From Gloeothece verrucosa PCC 7822 (GTDB lineage: Bacteria > Cyanobacteriota > Cyanobacteriia > Cyanobacteriales > Microcystaceae), in assembly GCF_000147335.1 (NCBI RefSeq), contig NC_014501.1, positions 1,116,001 through 1,180,000 on the forward strand: a stretch of 64,000 bases of DNA, written 5' to 3'. Shown here in pieces: positions 1-9,378 of the stretch. The translations under genes and the position numbers were made by a program. Every line of letters begins with the position of its first letter. Positions within the stretch are counted from its first letter, which is position 1. Below the pieces are notes generated by a model, which saw nothing but the letters and a program-made list of their open reading frames with translations, was not told where the DNA came from and did not search any database.

Positions 1-686
1 GTTATCCGGTTAAAGGAGATTCTCTCGATGATATTCTCGGCATTATTGATTTTAAAGACTTAGCTTTACCGTTGGCCCAAGGTTGCTTAAGCTTGGATGC
101 TTCGATTCATCATTGGGTTAAACCAGTTCGCTTTGTCCCAGAATCAACTCCTTTAAGTGAATTACTCTCTTTGATGCAGCGATCACAATTAAAAATGGTG
201 ATGGTGGTGGATGAATTTGGCGGCACTTCTGGATTAATTACTCTCCAAGATTTAATCGCTGAAATTTTGGGCGAAAGCGAAGAACTGGAAAATGATCACG
301 CTGTGGAACTGCAAATGCTTGATGAACAGACTTTTTTAGTGCAGGCCCAGATGAATTTAGAAGAAGTTAATGAGGTGTTAGACCTTGACCTGCCGGTGAC
401 TGATGAATATCAAACCCTGGGCGGTTTTTTACTCTACCAATGGCAAAAAATCCCTACCCAAGGCGAAACGTTAAACTATAACAATCTCGAGTTTACAGTC
501 GTTTCCGTTCAAGGCCCGCGTTTAGGACAAATTCGTATTACTCGCCTAGAATCTCCTTCTGTGGAAAACTTGTTGGTTCCTCCCATCAATTTATCGGCAG
601 ATGACCCCTCAATAGGAGCCACAGATCTTATCCTACCCACTGATGAGACTCTTAACAGAGACATTCCCCCTTCCGAGAATAAATAA
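1..686 (+). CDS. CNNM/CorC-type CBS-domain protein, C-terminal part
   Basis: The gene is cut by the left edge of the window; the first complete codon is at position 3. What remains is the end of a first CBS domain, a second CBS domain ([24 protein letters not shown]) given here only by its core [14 protein letters not shown], and then a CorC/HlyC transporter-associated domain (roughly residues 115-180) containing the typical [15 protein letters not shown] stretch. The family (often called hemolysin C or magnesium/cobalt efflux proteins) consists of an N-terminal DUF21 membrane domain followed by these regulatory domains. The membrane part is expected just upstream of the window. A paralogue lies at 3249-4367 and a broken one at 23940-24212. 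The true substrate is not known from the sequence. Confidence 0.85.
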   Translation, partial: YPVKGDSLDDILGIIDFKDLALPLAQGCLSLDASIHHWVKPVRFVPESTPLSELLSLMQRSQLKMVMVVDEFGGTSGLITLQDLIAEILGESEELENDHAVELQMLDEQTFLVQAQMNLEEVNEVLDLDLPVTDEYQTLGGFLLYQWQKIPTQGETLNYNNLEFTVVSVQGPRLGQIRITRLESPSVENLLVPPINLSADDPSIGATDLILPTDETLNRDIPPSENK

Positions 687-862
687 GATATTTCTATCGT
701 AAAAGGTAAAAACTTAAGATAGACTGAAACCGAAACAACAAACTTTGAGATTTTTTCCCGTCACAATAGCTATGTTAATATCTTGATGGACATCAATAAG
801 GTATAAATACTCAATGATGCCTGTCAAGTTTGGTGGAGGAGTGCAAAGGAGATTAATTAACC

Positions 863-1942
863 ATGCCGAACAATCAGCCAAACCCACAAGGGACAAGAAA
901 CCAACCACAACCGATCCGAATTGGAGTGATTGGGGTTGGTAATATGGGGCAACATCATGCCCGTGTTTTAAGTTTGCTCAAAGATGTAGAATTAATCGGG
1001 ATTTCCGATGTTAATGTTGAGCGAGGACTAGATACGGCTAGTAAGTATAGAGTCCGTTTTTTTGAAAACTATTTGGATTTACTTTCCATTGTCGATGCTG
1101 TGTGTATAGCGGTTCCGACTCGCCTACATCATCGGGTAGGAATGGACTGTTTACAAGCCGGGGTTCATACTTTAATCGAAAAACCCATCGCGGCTAGTAT
1201 TGCTGAGGCCGAATCTTTGGTTAACGTCGCAGCCGACAATAATTGTATTCTACAAGTGGGACACATCGAACGGTTTAACCCGGCTTTCCAAGAATTGGGG
1301 AAAGTGCTGAAAACCGAGGAAATTCTAGCTCTCGAAGCTCATCGCATGAGTCCCTATTCTCAAAGGGCCAATGATGTCTCGGTGGTTTTGGATTTGATGA
1401 TCCATGATATAGATTTATTATTAGAATTAGCGGCGGCTCCGGTGATTCAATTAACGGCTAGTGGCAGTCGTTCGGCTGATTCGGGATATCTCGATTATGT
1501 GACGGCTACCCTCAACTTTGCTAATGGTATTGTGGCGACTTTAACGGCTAGTAAAGTCACTCATCGCAAAATTCGTCGTCTGGCGGCTCATTGTAAAAAT
1601 TCTCTGACTGAGGCAGATTTTCTCAATAATGAGATTCTAATTCATCGTCAAACCACCGCTAATTATTCGACTGATTATGGTCAAGTTCTTTATCGTCAAG
1701 ATGGATTAATTGAAAAAGTTTATACCAGTAATATTGAACCTTTACACGCTGAATTAGAACATTTTGTTAACTGTGTTCGCGGCGGAAATCAACCGTCTGT
1801 CGGGGGTGAGCAAGCTCTTAAAGCGTTACGGTTAGCGAGTATTATTGAGCAAATGGCTTTAGATGGTAAGGTCTGGCATCATTCCCAATGGAGTTATCAA
1901 TATTTGAATCCGCCTGTATTTACTGTTCCTTCTGAAAGTTAG
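863..1942 (+). CDS. Gfo/Idh/MocA family NAD(P)-dependent oxidoreductase
   Basis: 359-residue cytosolic dehydrogenase. An N-terminal Rossmann fold shows the nucleotide-binding loop GVGNMGQHHARVL near residue 25, the family motif EKPIA near residue 107, and GHIERFNPA near residue 133 at the start of the C-terminal alpha/beta substrate domain. Related enzymes oxidise or reduce sugars and nucleotide sugars (for example WlbA-like UDP-sugar 3-dehydrogenases), but the substrate cannot be read here. The first 20 residues are polar and Asn/Pro-rich and probably disordered. An AAAGGAG ribosome binding site 11-12 bases before the ATG supports the start. No obvious operon partner: the next gene is on the other strand. 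Confidence 0.88.
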   Translation: MPNNQPNPQGTRNQPQPIRIGVIGVGNMGQHHARVLSLLKDVELIGISDVNVERGLDTASKYRVRFFENYLDLLSIVDAVCIAVPTRLHHRVGMDCLQAGVHTLIEKPIAASIAEAESLVNVAADNNCILQVGHIERFNPAFQELGKVLKTEEILALEAHRMSPYSQRANDVSVVLDLMIHDIDLLLELAAAPVIQLTASGSRSADSGYLDYVTATLNFANGIVATLTASKVTHRKIRRLAAHCKNSLTEADFLNNEILIHRQTTANYSTDYGQVLYRQDGLIEKVYTSNIEPLHAELEHFVNCVRGGNQPSVGGEQALKALRLASIIEQMALDGKVWHHSQWSYQYLNPPVFTVPSES

Positions 1943-2032
1943 TCCCCTTTACGGATTTTGATTTCTCTCCCTGTAAAGTCGGCGATCGTTGCTCAGTAAG
2001 GCGATCGCTTATTTATATTTATTTGTAGGTTG

Positions 2033-2959
2033 CTAGAACAAATCTCTAAGAGACTGAGTGAGGGTATGACTAACCAATTGGTTTCCCTTTTCCGTCAAAT
2101 GAATAGTATCTCGATACAATAATTCTGTTTTTTCTGCTCGAAATAAAGGCAGAAAATCTACAAAAGCAATCCCTTCTTCTGCTGCCCAATCAGATAGGCG
2201 CTCCCTCGCTTTTCTTTCATAATCCCGTTGAGTAGCGGCATTAATTTCCCGTTTTAAAGGAGTAATCGCTAACAACAATTTAGCATTCTTATTTAAAGTT
2301 AGATTGTGGATTTCTTTAATAGCGGCTAAATTAATTCCAACGGGGTCGCCTTTTTCCTCGTTCTCTTTTACCATTGCCGGCATAGGAGAAGAGGGGATAA
2401 ATTGACTGATGATTTCATTTAAAGCCAATAGCGGCTTATGGTCGGGATAATTGCGATCGCGTCCTACCGGCATCGAAGTGGGAGCAGAAGCAAAAAGGTC
2501 ATCCGTATTGAGCAATAAAATGACGACTTGAGATTCAAACGTACCAAAGCGTTTTAAATAAGCTAATTCATTGCGGGGTCCCCAAGAATTAGCCGAAGCA
2601 TTTAACACTTCAACCTGATTATACCCACTCAACTTTAATTGTTTTTGGATCAGCGAGGAAATTGTTTGTTGTTGATCAGTCCACCAAGCGCCATTAGCAA
2701 GGGAATCTCCCACTAAAAATAGCCTCACTGTAGCCGCAGGCCGTTTAGCCTCAATGGGATGAGTTCGCATAGAATACTGATTAATGACAATTTGGTTGCC
2801 CATGCGGCGTACTCGTTGATTAGGTGCCAACAAATAGCCAATTTGCTCATCTGGAATATAGAGGGCAGGATTGCCCAACCCGAGGAAAAGTCTTAAACTG
2901 ACTTCTATAATTACTAACAGCCCTAACAAAATAGCCAAAATAAAGATTAAGATTTTCAC
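2033..2959 (-). CDS. SGNH/GDSL-type hydrolase, membrane-anchored
   Basis: 308 residues. A hydrophobic N-terminal segment (about residues 1-22) is a signal anchor, so the rest is probably outside the cytoplasmic membrane. Block I with the nucleophile serine is LFLVGDSLANG (about residue 80); an Asn-containing block follows (NASANSWGPRNE); and the C-terminal D-x-x-H pair is in DTIHLTEKGNQ near residue 285. This is the catalytic layout of SGNH esterases/lipases and of O-acetyl-peptidoglycan or polysaccharide deacetylases. The substrate is not identifiable. The gene is transcribed divergently from the small membrane protein at 3063. Confidence 0.82.
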   Translation of the reverse strand: MKILIFILAILLGLLVIIEVSLRLFLGLGNPALYIPDEQIGYLLAPNQRVRRMGNQIVINQYSMRTHPIEAKRPAATVRLFLVGDSLANGAWWTDQQQTISSLIQKQLKLSGYNQVEVLNASANSWGPRNELAYLKRFGTFESQVVILLLNTDDLFASAPTSMPVGRDRNYPDHKPLLALNEIISQFIPSSPMPAMVKENEEKGDPVGINLAAIKEIHNLTLNKNAKLLLAITPLKREINAATQRDYERKARERLSDWAAEEGIAFVDFLPLFRAEKTELLYRDTIHLTEKGNQLVSHTLTQSLRDLF

Positions 2960-3062
2960 AATTTGCCCTTACCCTGGTTCCACAAGAATCATTCTTCGCT
3001 AATGTATATAACTAGAAGTGTCTCATATTGCTTGTTCATTCAGCCAAAGGAGCATAGCCGCT

Positions 3063-3203
3063 ATGTCAGACCTAAATCGTGGCATCATGAAATTTGAAGG
3101 AGCCGATAAACCCGTTATTGTGGCGGTATCGGCTGCACTTGTCTTGGGTGGTATTGTCGGGTTAATCATTTGGGCCATTAAAGTTGCTTATGTGGTTAAC
3201 TGA
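3063..3203 (+). CDS. small single-pass membrane protein, 46 aa
   Basis: A 46-residue protein beginning MSDLNRGIMKFEGADKP and ending in one hydrophobic helix (about residues 17-43). An in-frame GTG at 3018 would lengthen it by 15 residues, but an AAAGGAG Shine-Dalgarno sequence sits 10-11 bases before the ATG at 3063, so I choose the short form. Size and shape match the many small subunits and assembly factors of cyanobacterial thylakoid complexes, but I do not recognise the family with certainty and give no function. It lies directly upstream of the CNNM protein, on the same strand. Confidence 0.6.
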   Translation: MSDLNRGIMKFEGADKPVIVAVSAALVLGGIVGLIIWAIKVAYVVN

Positions 3204-3242
3204 TCCGAGTTCATGGACATTTTTCAAATTGCCGTTTGGTGA

Positions 3243-4367
<1,125 letters not shown>

Positions 4368-4368
4368 C

Positions 4369-4407
4369 GCTAAAAAAAGTTTAGCCAAACTATTTGACTT
4401 TTTTAGC
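4369..4407 (+). terminator. hairpin terminator after the CNNM gene
   Basis: Arms GCTAAAAAAAGT (4369-4380) and ACTTTTTTAGC (4397-4407) flank a 16-base loop, two bases after the CNNM stop codon. The T-rich second arm fits an intrinsic terminator that would insulate the following tRNA genes. Confidence 0.6.
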
Positions 4408-4440
4408 AGTTGTGCTAATATTATTAATTGTGACGCAAAT

Positions 4441-4525
4441 GGGTCGATGCCCGAGTGGTTAATGGGGGCGGACTGTAAATCCGCTGGCTACGCCTACGCT
4501 GGTTCAAATCCAGCTCGGCCCACCA
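4441..4525 (+). tRNA. tRNA-Tyr (GTA)
   Basis: Class II tRNA with a long variable arm. The acceptor arms GGGTCGA and TCGGCCC pair, the anticodon loop reads CTGTAAA giving anticodon GTA (tyrosine), the T-loop is GGTTCAAATC, and the CCA end is encoded (4523-4525). It is followed 29 bases later by tRNA-Thr. Confidence 0.95.
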
Positions 4526-4554
4526 CAATTATTACAAATTCTATACTTTTTGTT

Positions 4555-4626
4555 GCCCGTGTAGCTCAGTGGTAGAGCACACCCTTGGTAAGGGTGAGGT
4601 CACGAGTTCAATCCTCGTCACGGGCT
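4555..4626 (+). tRNA. tRNA-Thr (GGT)
   Basis: A 72-base cloverleaf with acceptor arms GCCCGTG and CACGGGC, D-loop GCTCAGTGGTAGAGC, anticodon loop TTGGTAA giving GGT (threonine) and T-loop GAGTTCAATCC. Discriminator base is T. The 3' end lies only 14 bases from the stop of the Gabija-like helicase gene on the opposite strand. Confidence 0.95.
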
Positions 4627-4640
4627 TCCTTTTTCATTGC

Positions 4641-6449
4641 TTAATTATCATTATTTAGTTTAATTCCAGGGAGCTTTAGAAGACAACTAATATTTGCAGA
4701 CTTTTCAACAGCTTGGTAATTTATACGAGTGTTACTAGCTGAAAAGAAAATTTGCCTTCTTGCTCTAGTTACTCCTACATAAAATACACTTAACTCTTCT
4801 AAAAACTTTGTTTCATTATTAGGGTCTATTTGAATATTGCAATTATTATTTCTGTAATTACAATTCTTGCATAATCCCTGAAAACTTGGATTAGAGTATT
4901 GTTCCATATCCGGCATAATCACATAGTCCCACTCAAGTCCTTTAGCTCCATGAATAGTTGCTACAATGACATTTTCATCAAGGTATTCCATATTTTGCTT
5001 AAGAGCATTATTTTCAAAAGTATCTCTAATGAAAATTATTTTATCTTCAAAACTTAAGAAATTATATTCAGTATTGATACGATAAAAAAATACTTTTAAT
5101 AATTTCATCAAAGATTGCAAGGTTAATTTTTCTTTATTTTCTTTTAAAAAAATAGATTCAGAAATAGTATCATAAAGCTTGCTTAAAGTTTTTTGTGAAA
5201 TTACATGAACTTTTTTAAGATGTTCAATAAATAGTAAAGAGCATTCTTTATGAAATTTTAAATAATCATATTCTTCATCACTAAATAAACCATAAAAGTA
5301 AGCTATTTTATTTTCTTGCAAAACCTTTAGTATTTTATCAATATTTTTACCTCTATTTTTTACTAAAAGTGCAATTTTACAGGAATCAGCTAAATGATTA
5401 TTTTGTAAATCCTTAATTATATCTATAATCTTTTTTGCCTCTTCTAATTGATTGGTTAAATTGAAAAATATAATTTCAGCATTTTTATCAATAGTAGGGT
5501 TTTGGATATTTTCTGCATTTAGCCTAAGATTTTTATCTAATTGCAGCATTTCTGGATTGTCTTTAAATCTATAATTTTTAGTCAAAGTAATAATTTCCAT
5601 GTTATATTTTACTTCTGCTTCACGCATTAGCTTAGGAATAGCGCCTATAAAGCCATATATTCGTTGCAAACTATCTCCAATAAAAATCACTCTTGAATCA
5701 TTAGATATTATTTTTTTTAGTAGTGTCCAACTTAAAATATTAGTGTCTTGAAATTCATCAACTATTACGGTCGGGAAATAATTTTTATAAAATTCTAGTA
5801 TGTTAGGATATTTCCTAAATAATTCTAGAATCAATAATATTATTGCATTGAAAGGAATATATTGACGATTTAAAATTTTTTCTTTTACTTCTCTAACATA
5901 AGTCTCAAAATTTTTTTCAATATATGTTTCATTACAATCTTTTACTGCTTTATTATAATCTATAAATATTTTGTACTGATCATATCCTAACTTTGTAATT
6001 TGATTCAAATCCTCTTGTTTAGAGTCATCAAAAGTTTTTAGAGTATCTATATTTCTTAAAGTTTCATGTAATAAATAACCATATAATTTTAAAATATGCC
6101 GGCAAAAGCCATGATAATTGGAAATAAATAAGTTGTCTTGATGTTTTATAAAATAAGATTCTTTTGTTTGAAGAAGTTTGGGGAGTTGTTCTGCAACATC
6201 TTTTTTTATTTTGTAAGCTGCATTGACACTAAATGTTAAAGCAAGAATTTTCTTGGGATTTTTAACTTGATTACTAGCCAGCATATAAGCTATTTTACTG
6301 ATCATTGTTTTTGTTTTTCCATAACCTGCTGGAGCTTCAACAATGAGTTTTTTGGCTTGTGAGAAAATAACTTCAAGTTGTTTCTCATCATTACAATGTA
6401 AAGCTTTAATTTTTTCTTCTATTTCCGATGGCTCGAACTTACTTAACAT
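4641..6449 (-). CDS. gajB: UvrD/Rep-family helicase, GajB-like (Gabija defence)
   Basis: 602 residues from the ATG at 6449, which has an AGAGGA ribosome binding site 11 bases upstream and overlaps the end of the nuclease gene by 11 bases; a longer in-frame start at 6506 is less likely. Superfamily 1A motifs are clear: Walker A APAGYGKT (residues 39-46), motif II DEFQD (231-235), motif V HGAKGLEW (about 500-507) and motif VI VGVTRAR (about 558-564). Between V and VI is an unusual cysteine cluster, C527, C530 and C537. In Gabija the helicase-like GajB senses DNA ends or nucleotide state and works with GajA to degrade phage DNA. AT-rich compared with neighbours, suggesting transfer. A non-defence OLD/UvrD repair pair is the alternative reading. 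Confidence 0.8.
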   Translation of the reverse strand: MLSKFEPSEIEEKIKALHCNDEKQLEVIFSQAKKLIVEAPAGYGKTKTMISKIAYMLASNQVKNPKKILALTFSVNAAYKIKKDVAEQLPKLLQTKESYFIKHQDNLFISNYHGFCRHILKLYGYLLHETLRNIDTLKTFDDSKQEDLNQITKLGYDQYKIFIDYNKAVKDCNETYIEKNFETYVREVKEKILNRQYIPFNAIILLILELFRKYPNILEFYKNYFPTVIVDEFQDTNILSWTLLKKIISNDSRVIFIGDSLQRIYGFIGAIPKLMREAEVKYNMEIITLTKNYRFKDNPEMLQLDKNLRLNAENIQNPTIDKNAEIIFFNLTNQLEEAKKIIDIIKDLQNNHLADSCKIALLVKNRGKNIDKILKVLQENKIAYFYGLFSDEEYDYLKFHKECSLLFIEHLKKVHVISQKTLSKLYDTISESIFLKENKEKLTLQSLMKLLKVFFYRINTEYNFLSFEDKIIFIRDTFENNALKQNMEYLDENVIVATIHGAKGLEWDYVIMPDMEQYSNPSFQGLCKNCNYRNNNCNIQIDPNNETKFLEELSVFYVGVTRARRQIFFSASNTRINYQAVEKSANISCLLKLPGIKLNNDN

Positions 6450-8169
6450 AGTTTGATAGTTCCTCTGCTGTTTTGATAACAGTTTGATATATTTGTGGTA
6501 TTTCATCCAGCTGTTCAGCTAGATATCTACCATTAATAATAGTTTTAGTGTTACGTAGGATTTTTAATATTTCTTCCTTTGACTCGAATTTTAGTTTTTT
6601 AATTTGCTCTTGATTAAGATTTTTAAACTGAGAATATAACGACTTGTTATGGTCTATAGTAGTTGATACTAACTGTTGAGCCTTTTGCACCATAAACTTA
6701 AGTTTTTTTGGAGTTTCGGACTCAACATATAATATATAATCTAAAAGATCCAAGCTATTAAATATCTCATCTTCAAAATCCTCTAATTCTGTAAAAAATA
6801 AATTTTCAATCTTTTTACTTTCATAAATTTTTTTTTGATCAGAATCCATTATCCCAACACTAAGAATACCAAATTTCTTTAACAAATTCATTAAAGGCAC
6901 TATTGAGTGTGGACTTCCTGCTTTAATTATACTAATTCCTAATTCATCTAAATTTATGTTCATTTTTTGAACGAAAACAGGAAAAGCACCAAGTTCACTA
7001 TCACCTTCTACTAAAATTACCACTTTGGAAAAAAAAGCCTCCTTAATATAAGGTAAATTTCTTAGTAATTGCTTTTCTGTCTTTTTCTCTAAAACAATCT
7101 CTTTTCCACTTTTTACCGTTAATTTTTTATCATTTATATCCACATAAAATCTAATAATTTTTTTGTAATCATCTAATAAAATACTAGGGGAATGAGAAAC
7201 AATTATTATTTGACCTAGGAGTCTGTCTATAGAAAATAAAGTTCTTAGTAGCTCAGAAAAATCTTTGTCTTCATTAATTACTATTTTTTTAAGGTATTTC
7301 ACTAATGCTCTTTGAGCATAAGGATGTAAATGAATTTCTGGTTCATCCAACCCTATTAGTATAGGTAAACATTTTTCGGCTGTTGATTCATCTTCAAAAA
7401 TACATTTTTTAAAATTTTTTTTATTATTCAAAGATAACAGTTTTTCTAGTAATGCAAGTGGAATAAGGCTATAAAACTGAACTCCATAACTCAGATTTTC
7501 TAATCGTCGTTTTTGATCATCGGCTAGAATAATTAATTTAGTTAGTAAATTTTCTTGATTGTTTTCTAAAATAGCTTCTATAAAAAAATCTTTAAACGGC
7601 TTAATTTTTTGCAAATTTCCAGTTACTTCTAACAACAATTCATTTATTTTAGACTTGTCTATAAAATCTAGATCTTGAGTTTGACTATTTTCTAAATATT
7701 TAAAGACAATATAGTTTAAAAACTTTCCAGCACCTTTTATTTTATCAAATTTAAGCTCAGAAGAAGGGTTTCTGAGTGAATCATAATCAATATAGTTAAT
7801 ACATTTCAAGTCAGCCCTTGGAATAAAACTACCTGATTCTTTATGTTTAAATTCAAGATTATCATCCACAGACTCTTGAACTGCTACTATATTTAAAATA
7901 TGACTATTTTCAGGATCAAATAAATCATTAAACATCCCTATTTCCAGGGTTTCAAGCTCTAAAGAAAATTCTACTTCTATAGCTCTATCAGAATTATAAA
8001 AATCATCTTCCTTAAAACGCTGTTGATTAAAAAGTATATTGAGAAGTTTAAGTAAATTTGATTTACCTAAATTATTTTCTCCAATAATAAAGTTAATATC
8101 TGGATGAAAAATAAGTTCAACACCATCAAGGTTTCTATAGTTCTGGATTTTGAGGTTTATTATTTTCAT
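6439..8169 (-). CDS. gajA: OLD-family ATPase-TOPRIM nuclease, GajA-like (Gabija defence)
   Basis: 576 residues from the ATG at 8169, where the conserved SMC-like beginning MKIINLKIQNYRNL starts; an in-frame start at 8241 would add 24 atypical residues. ATPase domain: Walker A GENNLGKS (30-37), Walker B LIGLDEPEIHLHP (DE at 275-276) and H-loop IIIVSHSP. C-terminal TOPRIM domain: VEGDSE near 387 and the metal-binding DSD at 442-444. This is the class 2 OLD layout (OLD nuclease followed by UvrD-like helicase) that defines Gabija; GajA of Bacillus is of similar length. Overlap with the helicase gene implies translational coupling. All catalytic residues I can check are present, so the system looks intact. 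Confidence 0.83.
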   Translation of the reverse strand: MKIINLKIQNYRNLDGVELIFHPDINFIIGENNLGKSNLLKLLNILFNQQRFKEDDFYNSDRAIEVEFSLELETLEIGMFNDLFDPENSHILNIVAVQESVDDNLEFKHKESGSFIPRADLKCINYIDYDSLRNPSSELKFDKIKGAGKFLNYIVFKYLENSQTQDLDFIDKSKINELLLEVTGNLQKIKPFKDFFIEAILENNQENLLTKLIILADDQKRRLENLSYGVQFYSLIPLALLEKLLSLNNKKNFKKCIFEDESTAEKCLPILIGLDEPEIHLHPYAQRALVKYLKKIVINEDKDFSELLRTLFSIDRLLGQIIIVSHSPSILLDDYKKIIRFYVDINDKKLTVKSGKEIVLEKKTEKQLLRNLPYIKEAFFSKVVILVEGDSELGAFPVFVQKMNINLDELGISIIKAGSPHSIVPLMNLLKKFGILSVGIMDSDQKKIYESKKIENLFFTELEDFEDEIFNSLDLLDYILYVESETPKKLKFMVQKAQQLVSTTIDHNKSLYSQFKNLNQEQIKKLKFESKEEILKILRNTKTIINGRYLAEQLDEIPQIYQTVIKTAEELSNYVK

Positions 8170-8307
8170 GCTTGAATGGATTGATGATACTTTTCCTTTA
8201 ATGAGCAAGATATGAAATTTTTTTAAGCTCAAAAAGGTCAAAAATGGCTTTTTAAGCGCTTATTAATTCTATTGTAGTGGCTGAATTAGATAATTCTCTA
8301 CCTTTGT

Positions 8308-8514
8308 TTAATAATTGTTCATCTCTACAAACGATAATCGACAGAGATCCCTTCGGGATCTCGCGTAAGCGAGCGCGCATTCCCCAAACTCCCACAAAGC
8401 CGCAATCTTAAACTTCTTCCCACACATCCAAACCGACTTAAACTGCCATTCAATCTTATGACAAGCTCAATCAGCATAACAAGCCGCACACAAGCGAATC
8501 GGTTCAAACATCAT
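8308..8514 (-). pseudogene. possible decayed small Cys-rich gene
   Basis: On the minus strand an ATG at 8514, preceded by a GGGGTGAGGGG purine tract, opens a frame reading MMFEPIRLCAACYAD, then a TGA, and continues ACHKIEWQFKSVWMCGKKFK and on to a stop at 8308. The CxxC and further cysteines on both sides of the TGA, and the Trp-rich composition, look like one small zinc-binding-type protein broken by a nonsense codon. Its last third runs through the palindromic repeat at 8344-8364. I do not recognise the family. This could also be chance; confidence is low. Confidence 0.3.
8344..8369. repeat. short palindromic repeat
   Basis: GAGATCCC (8344-8351), a 3-base loop and GGGATCTC (8355-8362) form a perfect hairpin, overlapped by a second one, CTCGC-GTAA-GCGAG (from 8360). 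This kind of small GC-rich hairpin is dispersed in many cyanobacterial genomes; no function is implied. Confidence 0.5.
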
Positions 8515-8676
8515 CCCCTCACCCCTTGGTGGTAACATTTTCCGCAACCCCCCATTATTAGGCGGCTGTTGGAGTCAAGAGCATTTAACCTTAGAATATT
8601 ACTAGAAGATTACTAGACTACCTAAACACTTAGATGTATAATTTCTAGGTAGTAAGGCTTTTATTGAAGCACTTAA

Positions 8677-8750
8677 CGGGACTGACGGGGCTCGAACCCG
8701 CAACTTCCGCCGTGACAGGGCGGTGCTCTAACCAATTGAACTACAGTCCC
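8677..8750 (-). tRNA. tRNA-Asp (GTC)
   Basis: Reverse complement folds as a 74-base tRNA: acceptor GGGACTG with CAGTCCC, D-arm TAGTTCAATTGGTTAGAGCA, anticodon loop CTGTCAC giving GTC (aspartate), T-loop GGTTCGAGCCC and discriminator G. It forms the right border of the AT-rich Gabija-containing segment. Confidence 0.95.
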
Positions 8751-8852
8751 ATTTCCGACACAATTACTATATTAGCAAATCTAAAACCCTCTTGTCAAAT
8801 ATTTTTTAAAAATTCTTGAAAGCTTTACCACGTAAGGGCTAAGCTGTAATCA

Positions 8853-9290
8853 TCAACCCGAAGTAAGTCCCGTCGAACCAAAACCGCCGCTTCCTCGGGA
8901 AGTTTCGCTTAAATACTCAACTTCTTCAACCTCTACTCGAATTACGGGAGCAATAACCATCTGAGCAATTTTCATTCCCCTGGTCACTTTAAAGGGATTT
9001 TTGCCATGATTGATTAAAATAACCCCTATTTCTCCTCGATATCCTTCATCAATGGTTCCGGGGGTATTGAGAACTGTTATCTGATGTTTTAAGGCTAATC
9101 CACTTCTAGGACGGATTTGGGCTTCTGTATTTGGGGGTAATTCTATAGCGATTCCTGTAGGGACTAATTGGCTTTCTCCTGACGGTATTTCTAAGTCTTT
9201 TATAGAGGTTAAATCTAACCCAGAATCATCTGGATGTACATATGTGGGAAGAATAGCAGAATATTCTAATTTCGTAATTTTTAGTTTCAT
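8853..9290 (-). CDS. dut: dUTP diphosphatase (dUTPase)
   Basis: 145 residues, the usual length for the trimeric dUTPase. Hydrolyses dUTP to dUMP and PPi, keeping uracil out of DNA and supplying the thymidylate pathway. The five conserved motifs are present in order: DDSGLDL (I), PRSGLA (II), [13 protein letters not shown] (III, with the catalytic Asp), MKIAQMVI (IV) and the flexible Gly-rich arm [10 protein letters not shown] (V). It is the last gene of a run of genes on the minus strand that also encodes a thymidylate synthase-like protein and thymidylate kinase, so the dUTP to dUMP to dTMP to dTDP steps are clustered. Confidence 0.93.
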   Translation of the reverse strand: MKLKITKLEYSAILPTYVHPDDSGLDLTSIKDLEIPSGESQLVPTGIAIELPPNTEAQIRPRSGLALKHQITVLNTPGTIDEGYRGEIGVILINHGKNPFKVTRGMKIAQMVIAPVIRVEVEEVEYLSETSRGSGGFGSTGLTSG

Positions 9291-9378
9291 TTTTTTTTGC
9301 TTGATAAATATTTATACCTAACTCTCTTTTGAGGTCTATATCGCTTAAAACAGTCATAAGATCACATTTTCCTCGATA

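Noticed and set aside
714..908. Minus-strand frame of 64 codons
   Set aside because: Overlaps the leader and start of the Gfo/Idh/MocA gene, has no family features or ribosome binding site.
4555..8242. tRNA-Thr 3' end as an attachment site for the Gabija segment
   Set aside because: I found no second copy of the tRNA-Thr 3' end up to tRNA-Asp, and there is no integrase.
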